A stretch of 6,408 bases of DNA from Myxococcales bacterium (GTDB lineage Bacteria; Myxococcota_A; UBA9042; PHBI01; JAAZYN01). Shown in pieces: positions 5,166-6,408 of the stretch (positions within the stretch are counted from its first letter, which is position 1; each line of letters begins with the position of its first letter). The position numbers were made by a program, and so were the translations under genes. A model generated the notes under the pieces. The model did not search any database. It was not told the DNA's origin and saw only the letters and a list, made by a program, of their open reading frames with translations. The DNA is taken from assembly GCA_014239625.1 (NCBI GenBank), contig JAAZYN010000215.1, positions 1 to 6,408 of the forward strand. The letters run 5' to 3'.

Positions 5166-6408
5166 TCACGCCGTCGCACCGACGCGGGCCCAGCCCTCGC
5201 GACGGTACTCGACCACGGCCCAGAACAGTTTGACGATGAAGACCGCGGGGAAGGCGACCCAAACGCCCCAGGCACCGAGACCCAGGGGGAAGCCGAGTAG
5301 AAAGCTGGCTGGGATCTGAGCGACCATGGTGGTCCACAGGTTGATCCGCAGGCTCAGTCGAGTGGCGCCCGAGCCTTGCAGCAAGCCGGTGTAGGCAATG
5401 TAGACGCCGACAACGGGCATCGCGTAGCCCAGCAGCTCCATCCACTGGAGCGCCAGGTCGTGCAGCGCCGAGCCGCTGTCGACGCCGAAGAGCCTGACGA
5501 TGGGCTCAGCGAGGACGATGAGAATAAGGCCCAGGCCCGTCATGATGGCGCTGTTGAGGAGGATCCCGGAGCGCAGGACCCTCTTGGCGGCGGGGACATC
5601 ACCCGCTCCCAGCGCCTGTCCCACCATCGCCCCGAGGGCCTGACTGATCGACATGCCCGGGACGAAGGCCAAGGCTTGAACACGCAAGCCGATGCTGTGG
5701 GCACCGACGGCGGCCTGATCAATGCGCCCGAGCATGCCGACGATGCTGAGGAACGCGGCGTTGAGTACCAGGACGTCGGCCGCTGCGGGCCAACCCACCC
5801 GGACGAGCTCCTTGATGAGGGGTCTGTCGAATGGCTCCGGGCGGTACCGGAGCGTCAACTCGGGCACCGCGCGGCGGCGGAGCAGGAACGCCATGATAGC
5901 GACCGCGCAGGCCTGCGCCAGGACCGTCCCGATGGCGGCGCCGGTGTTGCCCATGGCGGGTAGACCGTAGTTTCCCAGGATGAGGCCGTAATTGAAGACG
6001 ACGTTCAGCGCGTTCATCGCCAGCGCCACGACGAACGCCAGGCGAGTGTTGCCGACGCCTCGCAGGGACGCGGCAAACAGGATGTTGAGGTAGTTGAAGG
6101 CGGTCCCCACGAGCAGCGGCCTGAAGTAGTCCAGCGCCGGCTGCAACGTGCTGTCGTCGGCTCCTAGCGCCAGCAGCAACGGCACCGCGAGGAGATTGCC
6201 AAGGACCGCTACGATGACGCCCAACACCACGGTGAGCTGCACCGACTGGTGAACGATGTGTTGCACGCCCGCGGTCTGACCGGCGCCTTTGGCGCGGGCG
6301 ATGAAGGAGACCGTGCCGACGGTCAGGCCGATCATCGCGACCATCAGCAGAAAGACCAGCTGCGCGCCGTAGCCCATCCCAGTGAGGGCGTCTTCAAAGT
6401 TTGGGGTG
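5166..6408 (-). CDS. MATE-family multidrug/toxic compound efflux protein (5' end beyond window)
   Basis: An inner-membrane antiporter of the multidrug and toxic compound extrusion family, which expels cationic drugs or metabolites in exchange for H+ or Na+. The frame stays open from the ATG at 6377 to the window edge, where ten further codons read TPNFEDALTG; this continues naturally into MGYGAQLVFLL, so 6377 is an internal Met and the true start lies outside. About 413 residues are visible. Compared with the usual 440-460, roughly 30-45 residues including the first membrane helix are missing. Numbered from the internal Met: ASLRGVGNTR (103-112), FNYGLILGNYGLP (128-140), MGNTGAAIGTVLAQ (142-155) in the N-lobe, and GWPAAADVL (195-203), GMSISQALGAMVGQALGAGD (241-260), LQGSGATR (333-340) in the C-lobe are all typical of the family. 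The polytopic pattern covers two six-helix lobes. Substrate and coupling ion cannot be determined. It is transcribed towards the lipoprotein gene and is not linked to the other genes by operon structure. Confidence 0.93.
   Translation of the reverse strand, partial: TPNFEDALTGMGYGAQLVFLLMVAMIGLTVGTVSFIARAKGAGQTAGVQHIVHQSVQLTVVLGVIVAVLGNLLAVPLLLALGADDSTLQPALDYFRPLLVGTAFNYLNILFAASLRGVGNTRLAFVVALAMNALNVVFNYGLILGNYGLPAMGNTGAAIGTVLAQACAVAIMAFLLRRRAVPELTLRYRPEPFDRPLIKELVRVGWPAAADVLVLNAAFLSIVGMLGRIDQAAVGAHSIGLRVQALAFVPGMSISQALGAMVGQALGAGDVPAAKRVLRSGILLNSAIMTGLGLILIVLAEPIVRLFGVDSGSALHDLALQWMELLGYAMPVVGVYIAYTGLLQGSGATRLSLRINLWTTMVAQIPASFLLGFPLGLGAWGVWVAFPAVFIVKLFWAVVEYRREGWARVGATA

Noticed and set aside
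5376..5963. Plus-strand frame of 195 codons opposite the MATE gene.
   Set aside because: Its translation is rich in Asp, Arg, Gly and His without family features, whereas the minus strand has unmistakable MATE motifs in a membrane-protein pattern.
6375..6377. ATG at 6377 as the true start of the MATE gene.
   Set aside because: The frame continues to the window edge with family-like sequence, and starting there would lose the first membrane helix. The gene is cut by the window edge instead.
1..6408. A new multi-gene system such as defence, secretion, biosynthesis or mobile element.
   Set aside because: The recognisable products are unrelated single functions, gene spacing and orientation do not support an operon, and there is no nuclease, transposase, integrase, synthase or reverse transcriptase.

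Overview
This 6.4 kb window is GC-rich (about two thirds G+C by eye), densely coding bacterial DNA. Its best taxonomic hint is a lipoprotein whose signal peptide is followed by a long, low-complexity Asp/Ala/Pro/Thr linker. That style is common in the surface lipoproteins of Myxococcota and related former Deltaproteobacteria. The assignment is an inference from style, not from a marker gene. No rRNA, tRNA, CRISPR array, insertion sequence or phage gene is visible.

Layout, left to right: (1) the 3' part of a gene for an unrecognised, beta-rich and probably exported protein (+, enters from the left edge, stops at 761). It converges on (2) a 251-residue acidic, helix-rich protein of unknown function (-, 832-1587) that carries an internal 32-residue tandem duplication. 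(3) Diverging from it is a 12-TM-type major facilitator superfamily transporter (+, start probably GTG at 1680 or 1701, to 2921). (4) After a 283 bp gap with a 22 bp all-G/C perfect palindrome comes a RimJ/RimL-type GNAT N-acetyltransferase (+, 3205-3867). (5) After another 242 bp gap comes a lipoprotein with an unrecognised C-terminal domain (+, 4110-5036), whose gene contains a strong intragenic hairpin. (6) Converging on it is a MATE-family efflux protein (-, 5166 to beyond 6408), whose N-terminus lies off the right edge.

The genes do not form an obvious operon or pathway. The three consecutive + strand genes are separated by 240-280 bp, the other junctions are convergent or divergent, and the recognisable products (MFS permease, GNAT enzyme, MATE pump) are generic accessory functions. 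I see no convincing evidence for a new multi-gene system here. The items most worth a second look are the internally duplicated acidic protein, the perfect 13 bp (extendable to 17 bp) inverted repeat inside the lipoprotein gene, the GC palindrome upstream of the acetyltransferase, and the nested hairpins in the convergent gap at 5037-5172.
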